A stretch of 64,000 nucleotides of DNA from Halorubrum sp. DM2 (GCF_901686465.1 NZ_LR594487.1:1175650-1239649), one strand, 5' to 3'; counted from the first letter of the stretch, positions 34,949-44,262 are shown. The notes: generated by a model from the sequence alone, not told the origin. Made by a program: numbers and translations.

Positions 34949-35158
34949 TTACTGCGTCGCCGACTCGAACACGACCGTGTCGTCTTCGAGGTAGTGCTCG
35001 ATGTGGTGAGTGTGCTCTTCGGGGGTTTCGGGCTGTTCGCGAAGCATCTCGACGATCGCGCCTTCGATGTTCCAGTGCTGTTTGTGGAGCTGGTGGTAGA
35101 GGGCGTACGCGTTCGCGAGATCCTCGATTCGACGTGGATCAGTAGATATAGAGACGAC
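34949..35158 (-). pseudogene. Internally deleted DpsA (ferritin-like) remnant
   Basis: The minus strand reads LANAYALYHQLHKQHWNIEG, the first ferroxidase helix of haloarchaeal DpsA, and then immediately LREQPETPEEHTHHIEHYLE with DDTVVFESATQ, matching the DpsA C-terminus. Roughly 90 central residues are missing and no start codon precedes the frame. DpsA stores iron and protects DNA. It lies tail to tail with the amphi-Trp gene and was probably once part of the same iron island. Confidence 0.75.
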
Positions 35159-35192
35159 CTCACTGAATTGTTCATCGCGAAAAGACAGTAGA

Positions 35193-36383
35193 ATGGTTTC
35201 TGACGCAATAGTGATCTCCGTCGTTCTCGCGGCGTTTGGACTGCTCTTTTTCCGACAGATTCGCGTCTATCCGCTCACTCGGTCGATCACTGCTGCAACT
35301 GGGGCGGTCGTTGTCGTCGCGCTCGGAGCCATTTCTCCCGAAGAAGCACTCCGTAGCATCGACAGCGAAACGATCCTGTTACTATTCGGAATGCTCGCAC
35401 ACGTCGAGGCGCTCTCAAGAAGCGGATTCTATCCGTGGGCCGCCGCGCAACTGGTCAGACGGACGGGGACGGTTCGGCGGCTGGTGATCGGGACACTCTG
35501 GCTGGCCGCCATCTTGAGCGCACTCGCGCTCAACGACGCCATCGTGCTGTTGATGACGCCAGTATTGATACAGGCGGTTCGAGACGCTGAGGTCAATGCT
35601 ACTGGGCCGCTCGTCGCGGTCATCCTCGGGGCGAATATCGGAAGCGTCGCGACGCCGCTCGGCAACCCACAGAACGCGTACATTCTCAGTCAGAGCGGCC
35701 TCACGACGCTCGAATTCGTGAGTGTGCTCGGCCCGATCGCCGGCGTCTCTCTCGTCGTCACGACGGCGATGCTCGCAGTACAGCACAACGGCACGCCGAT
35801 CAAATCGACCGTTTCAGTCCCCGATATCGACCGTCAGTGGGCGATCTCAAGCGGCACGTTTCTGATCGGTACGTTCGTCCTGATGGCTGCGCTTCCGACG
35901 GTACCAGCGGGGATTATCGCCGCAGGGATGGGGATCTGTCACCTCGCATGGCTCCAACTGTTTCGTCGACTTCCCGGTGAAGAAGTCCTCGCAGAGATGG
36001 ACTGGGGGATCCTTGTGTTGTTCGTCGGACTGTTCGTACTCGTAGGAAGCGTCGGTGACACCGTCCTGGTCGAAACGCTCCGGCAGGTCGGGAGCGGACT
36101 TGGCCTAGCTGGTGTGACGTTCGTCCTGTCGAACCTCGTCAGCAACGTGCCCGCCGTCGTGTTGCTGTCGACAGCCGTATCCGATCCCACTGGGTGGTAT
36201 CTTCTGGCAGCGGTCAGCACGCTCGCGGGAAATGCGACGCCGATTGCGAGCGCGGCGACGCTGATCGTCCTCGATCAGGCGAGTCGACGGGGAGTTGATC
36301 TCTCCGTCGTCCATCTCATTCGTGTTGGACTTCCGGTCGCTATCGTGACGAGTGTGCTCGCGACAGTAATCCTGTTAGTCTGA
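35193..36383 (+). CDS. ArsB/SLC13-type ion permease
   Basis: 396 aa with about ten hydrophobic segments. Repeated hairpin motifs typical of the ion-transporter superfamily are visible: LNDAIVLLMTPVLI near 112 and its counterpart SNLVSNVPAVVLLS near 312, each preceded by a long helix, plus GANIGSVATPLGNPQN near 147. Likely a Na+- or H+-coupled anion or metalloid carrier (ArsB, CitMHS or NhaD relatives). Substrate cannot be told. It has no obvious iron box. Confidence 0.75.
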   Translation: MVSDAIVISVVLAAFGLLFFRQIRVYPLTRSITAATGAVVVVALGAISPEEALRSIDSETILLLFGMLAHVEALSRSGFYPWAAAQLVRRTGTVRRLVIGTLWLAAILSALALNDAIVLLMTPVLIQAVRDAEVNATGPLVAVILGANIGSVATPLGNPQNAYILSQSGLTTLEFVSVLGPIAGVSLVVTTAMLAVQHNGTPIKSTVSVPDIDRQWAISSGTFLIGTFVLMAALPTVPAGIIAAGMGICHLAWLQLFRRLPGEEVLAEMDWGILVLFVGLFVLVGSVGDTVLVETLRQVGSGLGLAGVTFVLSNLVSNVPAVVLLSTAVSDPTGWYLLAAVSTLAGNATPIASAATLIVLDQASRRGVDLSVVHLIRVGLPVAIVTSVLATVILLV

Positions 36384-36494
36384 TAGAGTCAGTTTGTTGT
36401 GAAGTAGCGTTTTCGGTACTGTGATACGTTCTTTTGGCTCTATTGAAATCCTATTCTTCAGACATATTTGACTGAAATGACTGGTCACTAAACA

Positions 36495-36584
36495 GTGCGA
36501 ATTGACCGGACTGAACTCTGGCGATTCGAGATACCGTTCCGAACACCGTGGAAGAGACGAGTCGCACATGTACACTACCACGTA
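36495..36584 (+). pseudogene. Possible 5' remnant of an enolase-superfamily gene
   Basis: A GTG-started frame reads RIDRTELWRFEIPFRTPW, like the first strand of mandelate racemase/muconate-lactonising enzymes, and then runs into the 3' end of the convergent histidine kinase gene. At about 30 codons this is weak evidence. Confidence 0.25.
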
Positions 36585-37604
36585 CTAATCCACCGTCTTG
36601 ACGCCAGTAATCGCAAATCGTGCGCCTCCCGAGATACTCTCCGTAACCTGTATCTCCCAATCGTGGCCGGTAACAATCTGCTGGACGATATTCAACCCAA
36701 ATCCCGTCCCGTCCGGGTTCGTCGTGAACCCGGTCTCAAAAACACGATCACGCTCTTCGGGTGGAATTCCAGGTCCATCATCGGCGACTGAGAAGCCGTC
36801 CGACTGTGTTTCGACGGTTACCTCTACGTCTGCCCCGGCGTGTTCGATAGCATTTCGGAATAAGTTCTCAAACAACTCCCGTAATCGGGACTCATCCGCG
36901 AGTATCTGCGCATCGGAGCCTGCCAACCGCAAGTCGGCGTCGATCGTTGCGACTGAGTCCCAGGCTTTCGTCACGGTGTCGAACAACGACACTGGGTCTG
37001 TCTCCCCGACCGGTGTGTTCGTCCGTGCGAGCTGTAACAGCTCAGACACCAGCGAATCCATCCGTTCAAGCGCGTTGTCAACGAGAGTTATCTCATCACG
37101 GTCGATGTCTGCCTGTAGCATATCGACATAGCCCTGAGCGACGTTGAGTGGATTCCGAAGGTCGTGTGAGACGAGCCCGGCGAAATTCTCCAGACGTTCG
37201 TTCTGTTGTTGAATTTCACGCTCCTGCGCCTTGCGTTCAGTAATGTCTTTGATCGTCCCGAAGTGGTACGACGCCCCGTCAATCGTTCGCTGCGTCGTGA
37301 CCGTCGCCACGGGCACGCGGCTCCCACTGTACTCATGGACAGTCTCCGCCTGCCGTGTGTCACCATCAGCGAACGAGTCCCAGTACGCGTCGAACGTGTC
37401 GGGGTCGATCTCGGGTGCGACCTCCCAAATCGCTACTCCGACCAGATCGGCCGGCGTGACTGAGAACAGCTCAGCGTAAGAGTCGTTCACGTAGATATAC
37501 CGACCGTCTTGTCCGTATATCCCGACGCCGACGCCGACTGCCTCGACCATCTGCTGGAAAAACTCGGAGGAGAGATTATCCGGTTTCGAGTCGCCATCGC
37601 TCAT
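36585..37604 (-). CDS. PAS-domain sensor histidine kinase
   Basis: About 339 aa from the ATG at 37604 (MSDGDSK); an in-frame ATG at 37613 adds three residues. A PAS domain (residues 15-125) carries GIYGQDGRYIYVNDSYAELF. The kinase core has phospho-acceptor VSHDLRNP (about 149), N-box NLFRNAIEH (about 254), G1 DDGPGIP (about 279) and G2 GTGFGLNIV (about 304). No membrane helices, so it is a cytosolic sensor of haloarchaeal type. No response regulator is adjacent. Confidence 0.88.
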   Translation of the reverse strand: MSDGDSKPDNLSSEFFQQMVEAVGVGVGIYGQDGRYIYVNDSYAELFSVTPADLVGVAIWEVAPEIDPDTFDAYWDSFADGDTRQAETVHEYSGSRVPVATVTTQRTIDGASYHFGTIKDITERKAQEREIQQQNERLENFAGLVSHDLRNPLNVAQGYVDMLQADIDRDEITLVDNALERMDSLVSELLQLARTNTPVGETDPVSLFDTVTKAWDSVATIDADLRLAGSDAQILADESRLRELFENLFRNAIEHAGADVEVTVETQSDGFSVADDGPGIPPEERDRVFETGFTTNPDGTGFGLNIVQQIVTGHDWEIQVTESISGGARFAITGVKTVD

Positions 37605-37761
37605 ATGCCGCATTCTCTGTCGGCTGGTTACTTACTCTTTGGTAGGTCCGCACCGACCGATGGGCGCTTTACCTGTATTGACCGAAGCCACTCCAGGTCG
37701 TATCACCTGCTAAATATTTTAACAGACCACCATCCTAACTCTACTGATAGCTCAAAAAGGA

Positions 37762-38268
37762 TTAGAAACGGTCGTCATCAATTCGACGAAACAGATCTTG
37801 TAGCTTGGCCGGTAACTCTGTTGGATGTACCCGATTGCCAGCCCGCATATCTTCGGCATACGCTTCGATTGACTCTGGATTATCAACCCACTCAAGGAAA
37901 TCGCTTTTGCGGTCTTCGTATTCACGTCTAGCGGTGATGAGTCGCTCGTGGCTTTCTGTCACTCCAAGATGGCGCATCCGCTGTCGAAAGTAGTGGCCCA
38001 ACGCTGTGAGAGTCCACACACGGCGGACGGAGTCATCTCGGTATGCTTGGTCAGGAACAATGAGCCTGAGATGGACGGCTTCGTCTCGACGATCATTCAG
38101 ATACCCACGGCTGACATCCAGTAAATCGTCGATCTCGTCGAATCGGTACCCCTCATCATCAAGAAGAGAGATCAACTCAACTGCACCCTTCTTTTCAAAA
38201 AATCTTGATAGTTCATCGTAATCCACATCCTCTAGATTGGGCGCTGTATCCCGGATATCATCTGGCAT
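37762..38268 (-). CDS. Winged-helix regulator (PhiH1-repressor-like)
   Basis: 168 aa. Residues 28-95 form a winged helix (GAVELISLLDDEGYRFDEID, then RGYLNDRRDEAVHLRLI and a wing containing RRVWTLTALGHYF), as in haloarchaeal PhiH1-repressor-like regulators. The C-terminal half is helical and charged, probably for dimerisation. Two palindromes in its upstream region at 38343 and 38382 are candidate autoregulatory operators. Confidence 0.65.
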   Translation of the reverse strand: MPDDIRDTAPNLEDVDYDELSRFFEKKGAVELISLLDDEGYRFDEIDDLLDVSRGYLNDRRDEAVHLRLIVPDQAYRDDSVRRVWTLTALGHYFRQRMRHLGVTESHERLITARREYEDRKSDFLEWVDNPESIEAYAEDMRAGNRVHPTELPAKLQDLFRRIDDDRF

Positions 38269-38342
38269 TACATACTTCTCAGTGATGCAGCACTATTCAC
38301 CTTGTACATTAGTTCAAATTGTACTAGCATTTAGAATATACC

Positions 38343-38357
38343 TACATATTCTATGTA
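38343..38357. promoter_or_regulatory. Palindrome upstream of the wHTH regulator (site 1)
   Basis: TACATA-TTC-TATGTA, perfect 6-bp arms, 75 bp upstream of the regulator start at 38268. Confidence 0.5.
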
Positions 38358-38381
38358 CTACCGTTTGAGACGAACAGTGGT

Positions 38382-38396
38382 ATACAAATTTTGTAT
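38382..38396. promoter_or_regulatory. Palindrome upstream of the wHTH regulator (site 2)
   Basis: ATACAAA-T-TTTGTAT, perfect 7-bp arms, 39 bp from site 1. Its sequence differs from site 1, so the two may serve different proteins. Confidence 0.5.
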
Positions 38397-38838
38397 TTAA
38401 CTCTCTGTATCGAAGGTTATTCCAGAAACTTCGGAAACGACACGCCAGCAGTTATGTTCAAAATGAATCTACTATCGATACTAATGTCCTCACTCAACTG
38501 GGCTGTTGACAGCTCATTTTTGTCTATCGGCGGTGAGAGCCGATGAGCAATGAGAGCAGTCGAGTTCAAACTGGACTGACAAAGCAAGTTGATGATGTCC
38601 TTACCGCGGATACCGACTGGATCACACTTGCGAACGAACTTGACGTGGGTCGCTATACGCGACGAGATGGACACCCTGAGTGGAGTTCGTCGCTTCCGTT
38701 TCGGCCAATGTTTCTGGCGTATCTGTGGGCAACTGTCGAGCGTGAGTCACTGTCAGGAATCCCAGATCGCCTCTCTGACCGACCGGAACTCGCCCGCGCA
38801 TTTGGGTTTGAGATGGACGAACTCCCCTCAGAAAGTAG

Positions 38839-38846
38839 CTGTAAAC
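38839..38846. repeat. Target-site duplication, left copy
   Basis: CTGTAAAC immediately left of the nested IS, repeated exactly at 39784-39791. Confidence 0.85.
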
Positions 38847-39783
38847 GGCTCTGGTGAATCGCCAGAAGGCGTTTGATTTCACGGTTTCACGGCTCGCTTG
38901 ATGTTGTAGACCGCACACATCAGAACGATCTCACGAAATTCGCGGTACCACGCTCGGGCACGCACCGCGTGGCCGAGCGTCCGCTTGATCGTTGAGAAGA
39001 CGGCCTCAGACATCGCTCTCTGGCCGTATAGAGACTCGTCGATTCGCGCGTTATGCGCGCAATCGACGGGTCGGAACTCACGGTGCTTGATCAGCGGTCT
39101 CACGTCTTCTTCGCGCAATTTTTCGCGTAATCGCTGCCAATCGTAGCCTTTGTCGGCGGCGAGGCTGGCAATCTCGCCCGCGTTGCGGAGGGCGAGTTGC
39201 CAGCCGATCTGCGTGTCGTGGCGTTTCTCGGTCGTACAGTGAACGTCGAGCACAGCTTGCGTTTTTGTATCGACGAGAGCGGTCGTTTTCAGCGTTTGAA
39301 CGCGATAATTCGTCCGACGACAGTAGTGCTTGCTGGCGGTTTCACGGTCGAAGAACGTCGCGTCCATCGCGGCGTGATCGGCGGTATCGTGCAACTGCGC
39401 CGAGAGGCGCAGCAGCACTCGCCAGATCTCCATCTCTAACCTATCAAACGCCTTGACTAGCGTCGAGTGATGCGGAAGATCGCCCGCTTCGAGGCCGATC
39501 TCGGCCACTATTTGTGGCATTTCGCTCAGGAGATCGAGGGTGTCGCGGTAGGATTTCTCTAGGTAAATCCGGAGACAGTGGAGCGAAACGACGGCGTAGT
39601 CGGCGAAGCCCCCACCCCCTTCGGGGGCGGCGGCTTCGCCTCGGCCACCAACAGCATTTTTAGCTAACGTGACCGCCTTGCTCGTGAAGCGGGAGATCTT
39701 CGACATAGGCATCGCCGATTTCCCGCTTCACTTCCTTTGATTTGACGGCCTATCCTGCCGCCTTACAGCGATTCACCAGAGCC
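38847..39783 (-). mobile_element. IS5-family (ISH1-group-like) insertion sequence, 937 bp
   Basis: Both ends carry the 16-bp terminal inverted repeat GGCTCTGGTGAATCGC (38847-38862 and complement 39768-39783). The flanks are the 8-bp duplication CTGTAAAC. Size, one transposase gene and 8-bp duplications fit the ISH1 group of IS5. Perfect ends and an open transposase frame suggest a recent, possibly active insertion. Confidence 0.88.
38879..39712 (-). CDS. IS5-family transposase of the nested element
   Basis: 277 aa. First acidic residue in DHAAMDATFFDRETASKHY, second in SLAADKGYDWQRLREKL, third within QRAMSEAVFSTIKRTLG, giving the DDE triad. RRTNYRVQTLKTTALVDTKT is the usual inter-motif strand. 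It fills nearly the whole element and has no frameshift, so it should be functional. An upstream in-element Ala/Gly-rich segment (VGGRGEAAAPEGGGG) is part of the same protein. Confidence 0.85.
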   Translation of the reverse strand: MPMSKISRFTSKAVTLAKNAVGGRGEAAAPEGGGGFADYAVVSLHCLRIYLEKSYRDTLDLLSEMPQIVAEIGLEAGDLPHHSTLVKAFDRLEMEIWRVLLRLSAQLHDTADHAAMDATFFDRETASKHYCRRTNYRVQTLKTTALVDTKTQAVLDVHCTTEKRHDTQIGWQLALRNAGEIASLAADKGYDWQRLREKLREEDVRPLIKHREFRPVDCAHNARIDESLYGQRAMSEAVFSTIKRTLGHAVRARAWYREFREIVLMCAVYNIKRAVKP

Positions 39784-39791
39784 CTGTAAAC
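39784..39791. repeat. Target-site duplication, right copy
   Basis: CTGTAAAC immediately right of the nested IS, matching 38839-38846. Confidence 0.85.
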
Positions 39792-41242
39792 CAGTCCGGC
39801 TTGAAAGCCGATTCGGAACGTTACAGACGGTCGTCGAATCAGGTGCTGAAGAGATCCGCTCGCTCGCGGCTGAACGGGGCGCACCGATCGGGAATGATCT
39901 TCTCAAAACAGCGGACGGCGAGGACGGACAGTCGCTGTCAAATCGAACCGTCCAACGCTTGCTACGAAAGAAGGGCCACGAGGTGCTTGATGAGTTGAAG
40001 TCAGTAGCCATCCCCTCAATCTCACTCCCTCGGCCGAATGACGCGATCTACGACGACGATGAGTTACTCGTCTTAGAAGCAATCGCGTCGATCAAACAGA
40101 AGGCAGCACACGATTCGGGCCAGAAGCTGGGCGACATGAAAAATCCAGATCCCGATATTGATGACCCGTTCTACGAGGACGGCCCATCTGGTGAGACGCT
40201 GTTGGAAGCGCTCAAACAGATGTCCATTGAGGAGATCGCGACTGTGCTGAATTTCGCTCTCCGGAAAACCTACACACGCGCGAAGCCCCGAATTAGAGAG
40301 CTCGAACACGGGAACGGCTCACGGTTTGGGACTCGTGCGAAAGTCGCGCTAGATATGACGTACGTTGCTTACTATGGTGATCGTGACGAGATGGAATGGG
40401 TCCAAGGCGCACCAGAGGGAAAGGAGTACAGTTGGTGTCACAAGTTTGCGACGGTCGTGATCGTCGGCGAGAACACTCATTACGTCGTTGGGGTGTGTCC
40501 GCTCGGGAGTACGGATTACGCTGCGACAGATGCCTATCCCGGTAAGGATAGTTCCTACTACGTCGGGGATGTTGCACGGCGACTTCTCTCGATCGCCGAA
40601 GACTATGTTGACATCAGAATGGTGTATGCCGATCGGGAATTCCACGCTGTAGATGTCCTTCAGACGCTTATTAACAAGCGGTTGGATTACGTAATCCCTG
40701 CCAAAAAAAATCAACATCGGATTGGACCGATGTATGACCAGTTTGACCAACTCAAGCGGGGATATCACGAATCGAACGACACCCCGCTGTATGTCAAGGA
40801 GGATTTTGTCATGCACGGTACAGTGAAGGACGGCGTCTCAAACCACGCAGCACATACGAACGTCGTCGTGTTACCCCCCGCAGAAGATGATGACGTCCAT
40901 GAAGAGGGATCGCCACAGCCCTTCATTACGAGTCTTGACGCGAGTGACGAGGTCGCATTAGACCGGCGCTGGACGAAACAGCAGATCGAACAGTACAGTG
41001 ACCGCGGAGCGATCGAGAACTCATACTCGTCGATCAAGAACGCAGCAGCGTGGGCTACCTCGAAGGAGTTCGGAGTCCGGTGGTTCCATTTCGCCTTCGG
41101 GTGTGTGATCTACAATATGTGGCTGCTGGTCGATTTCCTCACCCAAGAGCGCATTGGAGTCATCAAAACCCGGAAGAAGCCACGGATAACGCTCAGCCGG
41201 TTTCTTGATTGGCTGGACAGGGAGCTGATCACACTCATGTAG

Positions 41243-41768
41243 AGTTCGGTCTGGGTTAGCCCTTCGAGAGAGGCATCACTGGTAGCTGGGGTATATTTCA
41301 CTAGATATGTTTAGATATTGTATTAATTCTGCTTGTTTGATGATTGTTAAAGAGTAATTGCGGCTGTTTCTATCGGGTATTGGCCCGAATAGCGTCGATC
41401 CCGTGAACGTTTTCAACGCCATTCGCAACTCCACTCTCTAGAATTACTATAGCGACATACAATTTATAATAACCGGAATGCCTATCTAAGGACATCTACC
41501 GTCCGATATAGCCATTTGAGCCTAATACACAGTTGGTTATGATTACACTGGTAATCACGACCACTTTGAAGTACCCCGCCGCCGTCGGTGAAGCACGAAT
41601 GCTGGAACCGCCTCACGACGACGCTTTCCCCGGGTAGAGCCGTCAAGAGTGGGTTTCCATATTGCTCTTGATCCAGTTGCTGTGGGTCGGCGGAATGGTG
41701 GGGGATTCCGATCCGATATAGAACGAACCACCTCAACCTATATTAAGATAAAGTGTGTACTGTAGCGT
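41243..41768. other. Gene-poor segment with probable gene remnants
   Basis: 526 bp without an intact gene. On the minus strand 41370-41460 reads VILESGVANGVENVHGIDAI and a stop, possibly a 3' remnant of an unidentified gene. On the plus strand 41570-41640 reads AVGEARMLEPPHDDAFPG and a stop, reminiscent of the C-terminal tail of IS605-type TnpB proteins. TATA-like ctatattaag at about 41736 would serve the gene at 41769. Confidence 0.3.
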
Positions 41769-42308
41769 ATGACCGAAGACGAAGCGAACTCAGAGAGCCT
41801 GATGGACCGTCAAACCACGGGTGAAGATCGCGTCCGCATGGTCGCCCGGCAGCTGTCGGAGCCGCGGACGGCAAACTGGATCGCATCTGAAGCGGAGTGG
41901 TCACACGAACCCACCAAGCGCGTCCTCAGACGGCTCGTCGACGACGGCATCCTCCACCGTGACGAGAGCGGCACTCACACCACGTACTATCCCGATTACC
42001 GGCGACAAGCGATGCAGGAGGCGATGCGGCTGCGGGACAGCGGCCACACTGTCGAGGAGCTTACGGACCGGCTTGGGGAGATGAAGGCACAAATCCGTGA
42101 CTGGGAGGACGAATTCGACGTTGAGTCACCGAACCAACTTCGCGGCACACTCGCCGACGAAACGCTTGACAGCGACGAAGAAGCCCGTCGACGTGAGATT
42201 GCTCGTGACTGGGAGCACCTCCAACGGCGCATCAAAATCGTCGGGTTCGCTATCCGCGAGTGGGACTTCCTCGCTCCGACGTCAGAGCCCTCCGAGGCCA
42301 GTAGCTAA
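41769..42308 (+). CDS. DUF7342-like winged-helix protein, probable antitoxin
   Basis: 179 aa. A winged helix (residues 22-75) contains RMVARQLSEPRTANWIASEA, then KRVLRRLVDDGILHRDESG. An extended helix follows (ELTDRLGEMKAQIRDWEDEF) and a C-terminal DWEHLQRRIKIVGFAIREWD segment shared in form with the protein at 62958. Such haloarchaeal regulators often precede TumE-like proteins. It is followed 3 bp later by one, so an autoregulating antitoxin is likely. Confidence 0.65.
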   Translation: MTEDEANSESLMDRQTTGEDRVRMVARQLSEPRTANWIASEAEWSHEPTKRVLRRLVDDGILHRDESGTHTTYYPDYRRQAMQEAMRLRDSGHTVEELTDRLGEMKAQIRDWEDEFDVESPNQLRGTLADETLDSDEEARRREIARDWEHLQRRIKIVGFAIREWDFLAPTSEPSEASS

Positions 42309-42311
42309 CGG

Positions 42312-42770
42312 ATGTCGGTCCCGCATCCCGGTGGTGACCCGAACGCGAATCTCTACGCCCAGCTGAAGCGGGACGTCCTTGACCGCGTGCCTCAGATCAC
42401 AGCCGTTGAGTACGTTCCTGACGATATTGAGGCCAAGCAACTGCGAGCAATTTTCGATCCGGCTCGTCTTGACCCGCCAACCGGTCCTAACTCACCGGAA
42501 CTGACCATCAAATGGTACCGACAGGATCCCCACGATTGGTTTCGTATCAACTACACTGACCCGAACACGGGCTTTCATGCTGGCTGGCACCAGGACGAGG
42601 ATCATCCTGACCTCGGACGGACCCATTTCCAGTGCTCAGTCGAGGATGAAGAGGACCGCTGGGGAATCACGTTCGAACACGAGACTCCGTCCCTGATTCT
42701 CTGGGAGATCGTCGAAGATCTCCTCGAGGAGGTTCGCACCAACCACCAATCCGGGAACGAGGACTCATGA
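42312..42770 (+). CDS. TumE/DUF6516-like protein, probable toxin
   Basis: 152 aa. The core LTIKWYRQDPHDWFRINYTD, then GFHAGWHQDEDHP, LGRTHFQCSV and ILWEIVEDLLEEV resembles TumE/DUF6516, with a beta-sheet body and His-rich loops. TumE-type proteins act with an HTH antitoxin. Gene order here is antitoxin then toxin. Its TGA overlaps the integrase start, so the pair may help maintain the element carrying the integrase. The assignment is pattern-based. Confidence 0.5.
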   Translation: MSVPHPGGDPNANLYAQLKRDVLDRVPQITAVEYVPDDIEAKQLRAIFDPARLDPPTGPNSPELTIKWYRQDPHDWFRINYTDPNTGFHAGWHQDEDHPDLGRTHFQCSVEDEEDRWGITFEHETPSLILWEIVEDLLEEVRTNHQSGNEDS

Positions 42771-44017
42771 CCTCCGAGAAGACGTCTGTGGAAGGTACCG
42801 AGCGGTCGCTCGCGAGTTCGTTCGAGCGGTACCTCCAGGACAAGGGGAAAGGTCGCGGTGGCGACGGCGGGAACTACCGACGCAACGCGGCACGCGAGCT
42901 TGAGCGGTTTGCCGAGTGGGCCGCCGGCGATCGCGGCCGTGACGATTGGCCCGGGATCGTCCCCGACGATGCCGATCGAGAGCCCACCTTCGGAGACCTC
43001 GATGAACGTGTCTTCCGGGAATACGCCAGGCACCTCGCTGGTGACCGTGGACTCAAGCAGAATACCGTACAAACCTATTACCGCTATATCTCTGCGTGGT
43101 GTGGCTGGTGCGTCAACGAGGGGTATCTCGAGGCACACTACGCACAGCGGGCCAGTGCGATGGCCCCGCTCCCCGAGGATGACGGCCGCAAGCCCGGCGA
43201 CCAGCAAGCGTGGACCTCCAAGCAGCGCCACGCATTCACCCGTTATGTCGATCAGCAGGCCCGTAACGCCATCGAAGAGTACACAACGCTTCCAGAGGGC
43301 ACAGACCCTCTCGACAAGCAGCGGGCCCGTTACGCCGCACTGAAAGCGGCTCGCGACCGCGCACTCGTTTTTGTCCTCGCTTACACGGCTGTCCGGGTTG
43401 GTGAACTCCTCCGCGATCCCGACGATCCACGACGTCGCGGTGTCCGTTGGGAGGACCTCTCGCTTGACGACGGAAGTATGGACGTCTACCGGAAGAAGCA
43501 GCAATGGGACGCCGCGAGCCTCCCTGAACCGGTGATTTCACCGCTCAAAAGCTACCGTCAGCTCCTCAACCCACCGACCGATCGATGGCCGGTATTCCCT
43601 ACTTTCGATCAGCGAACGCTTGCCGATCTCATTAATACAGAGTTGTCCAACCGTGGAGAGCAGCCGGCAGCGATCGACGACCGACGAGAGGAGTACGCTC
43701 GTGACTTCCTGCTTGCGCTTGAGGCTGACATTCGCCCACCGTCGATCACGACCGATGGTGCCCGGTCGATCCTCCGTCGACTCACTGAGTCAGCGGCGAT
43801 CGATGTTGACCACCCGAAACACGAGTATCTCGCGCCGCACGGTGGTCGACGTGGAATGGGCGAGGTACTCGTTCGTGCGTTCGGGTATACAGTCGCTGCC
43901 CGCTACCTCGACAACTCTGAGGAGATGGTTCGAGAGCGTTATTCACACATCGAAGCCGGCGAGTTGGGTGACATCGCAACGGAAGCGTTGGACGAGATCG
44001 ACATGGATCTCGAGTAG
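42767..44017 (+). CDS. Tyrosine recombinase/integrase
   Basis: 416 aa. N-terminal SAM-like DNA-binding domain (residues 15-130) with LKQNTVQTYYRYISAW. Catalytic domain: Arg in AYTAVRVGELL (about 210), HGGRRG box giving His and Arg (about 359), and nucleophile Tyr in RERYSHIEAG (about 391). The second-site residue after the Arg was not located. It overlaps the toxin gene by ATGA. It is an element integrase or resolvase; no paired att site was identified. Confidence 0.85.
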   Translation: MTSEKTSVEGTERSLASSFERYLQDKGKGRGGDGGNYRRNAARELERFAEWAAGDRGRDDWPGIVPDDADREPTFGDLDERVFREYARHLAGDRGLKQNTVQTYYRYISAWCGWCVNEGYLEAHYAQRASAMAPLPEDDGRKPGDQQAWTSKQRHAFTRYVDQQARNAIEEYTTLPEGTDPLDKQRARYAALKAARDRALVFVLAYTAVRVGELLRDPDDPRRRGVRWEDLSLDDGSMDVYRKKQQWDAASLPEPVISPLKSYRQLLNPPTDRWPVFPTFDQRTLADLINTELSNRGEQPAAIDDRREEYARDFLLALEADIRPPSITTDGARSILRRLTESAAIDVDHPKHEYLAPHGGRRGMGEVLVRAFGYTVAARYLDNSEEMVRERYSHIEAGELGDIATEALDEIDMDLE

Positions 44018-44048
44018 CGGACTACAAGGGCACGAATCGAACCTCACA

Positions 44049-44065
44049 TCTCCACCAGTTGGAGA
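44049..44065 (+). terminator. Hairpin downstream of the integrase
   Basis: TCTCCA-CCAGT-TGGAGA forms a perfect 6-bp stem 32 bp after the integrase stop. It may stop transcription or be part of an attachment or IS-end structure. Confidence 0.35.
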
Positions 44066-44262
44066 ACTGACCTCGTTTAGGCGGTTTTAGATGAAAGTAG
44101 GCGCTAAGCCCCCTTCCTCGGCGAGCGCCGACCGAACGGGAGGCGCGAGCAGGGAGGAGGATACAGAGCCGCACAGTCCTCATACACAATTCGGTGGCAG
44201 GCCCACAGGCCCACGCAATCGCAATTCTTTCGCAGTAGAGTAACATAAATTGACCGAACCCA

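Larger units (their letters stand above)
38543..41242 (+). pseudogene. Large IS transposase gene split by a nested IS
   Basis: The N-terminal 101 codons (38543-38846) and the rest (39792-41242) join perfectly in frame once the nested element and one copy of its 8-bp duplication are removed, giving 584 aa. The distal part has DDE-type motifs: LDMTYVAYYGD, VYADREFHAVDV and IENSYSSIKNAAAW. The family is not assigned with certainty (IS4-like superfamily). Terminal repeats of the outer element were not found. The split inactivates this copy, although the 3' part could still produce a fragment from an internal start. Confidence 0.8.

Noticed and set aside
41482-41736. 84-residue minus-strand frame
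   Set aside because: No plausible protein composition; more likely remnants of mobile DNA on the opposite strand.
44030-44048. tRNA 3'-end or att site beside the integrase (gggcacgaatcgaacc on the reverse strand)
   Set aside because: The loop resembles a T-loop, but only two of five T-stem pairs form and no anticodon or D arm follows.
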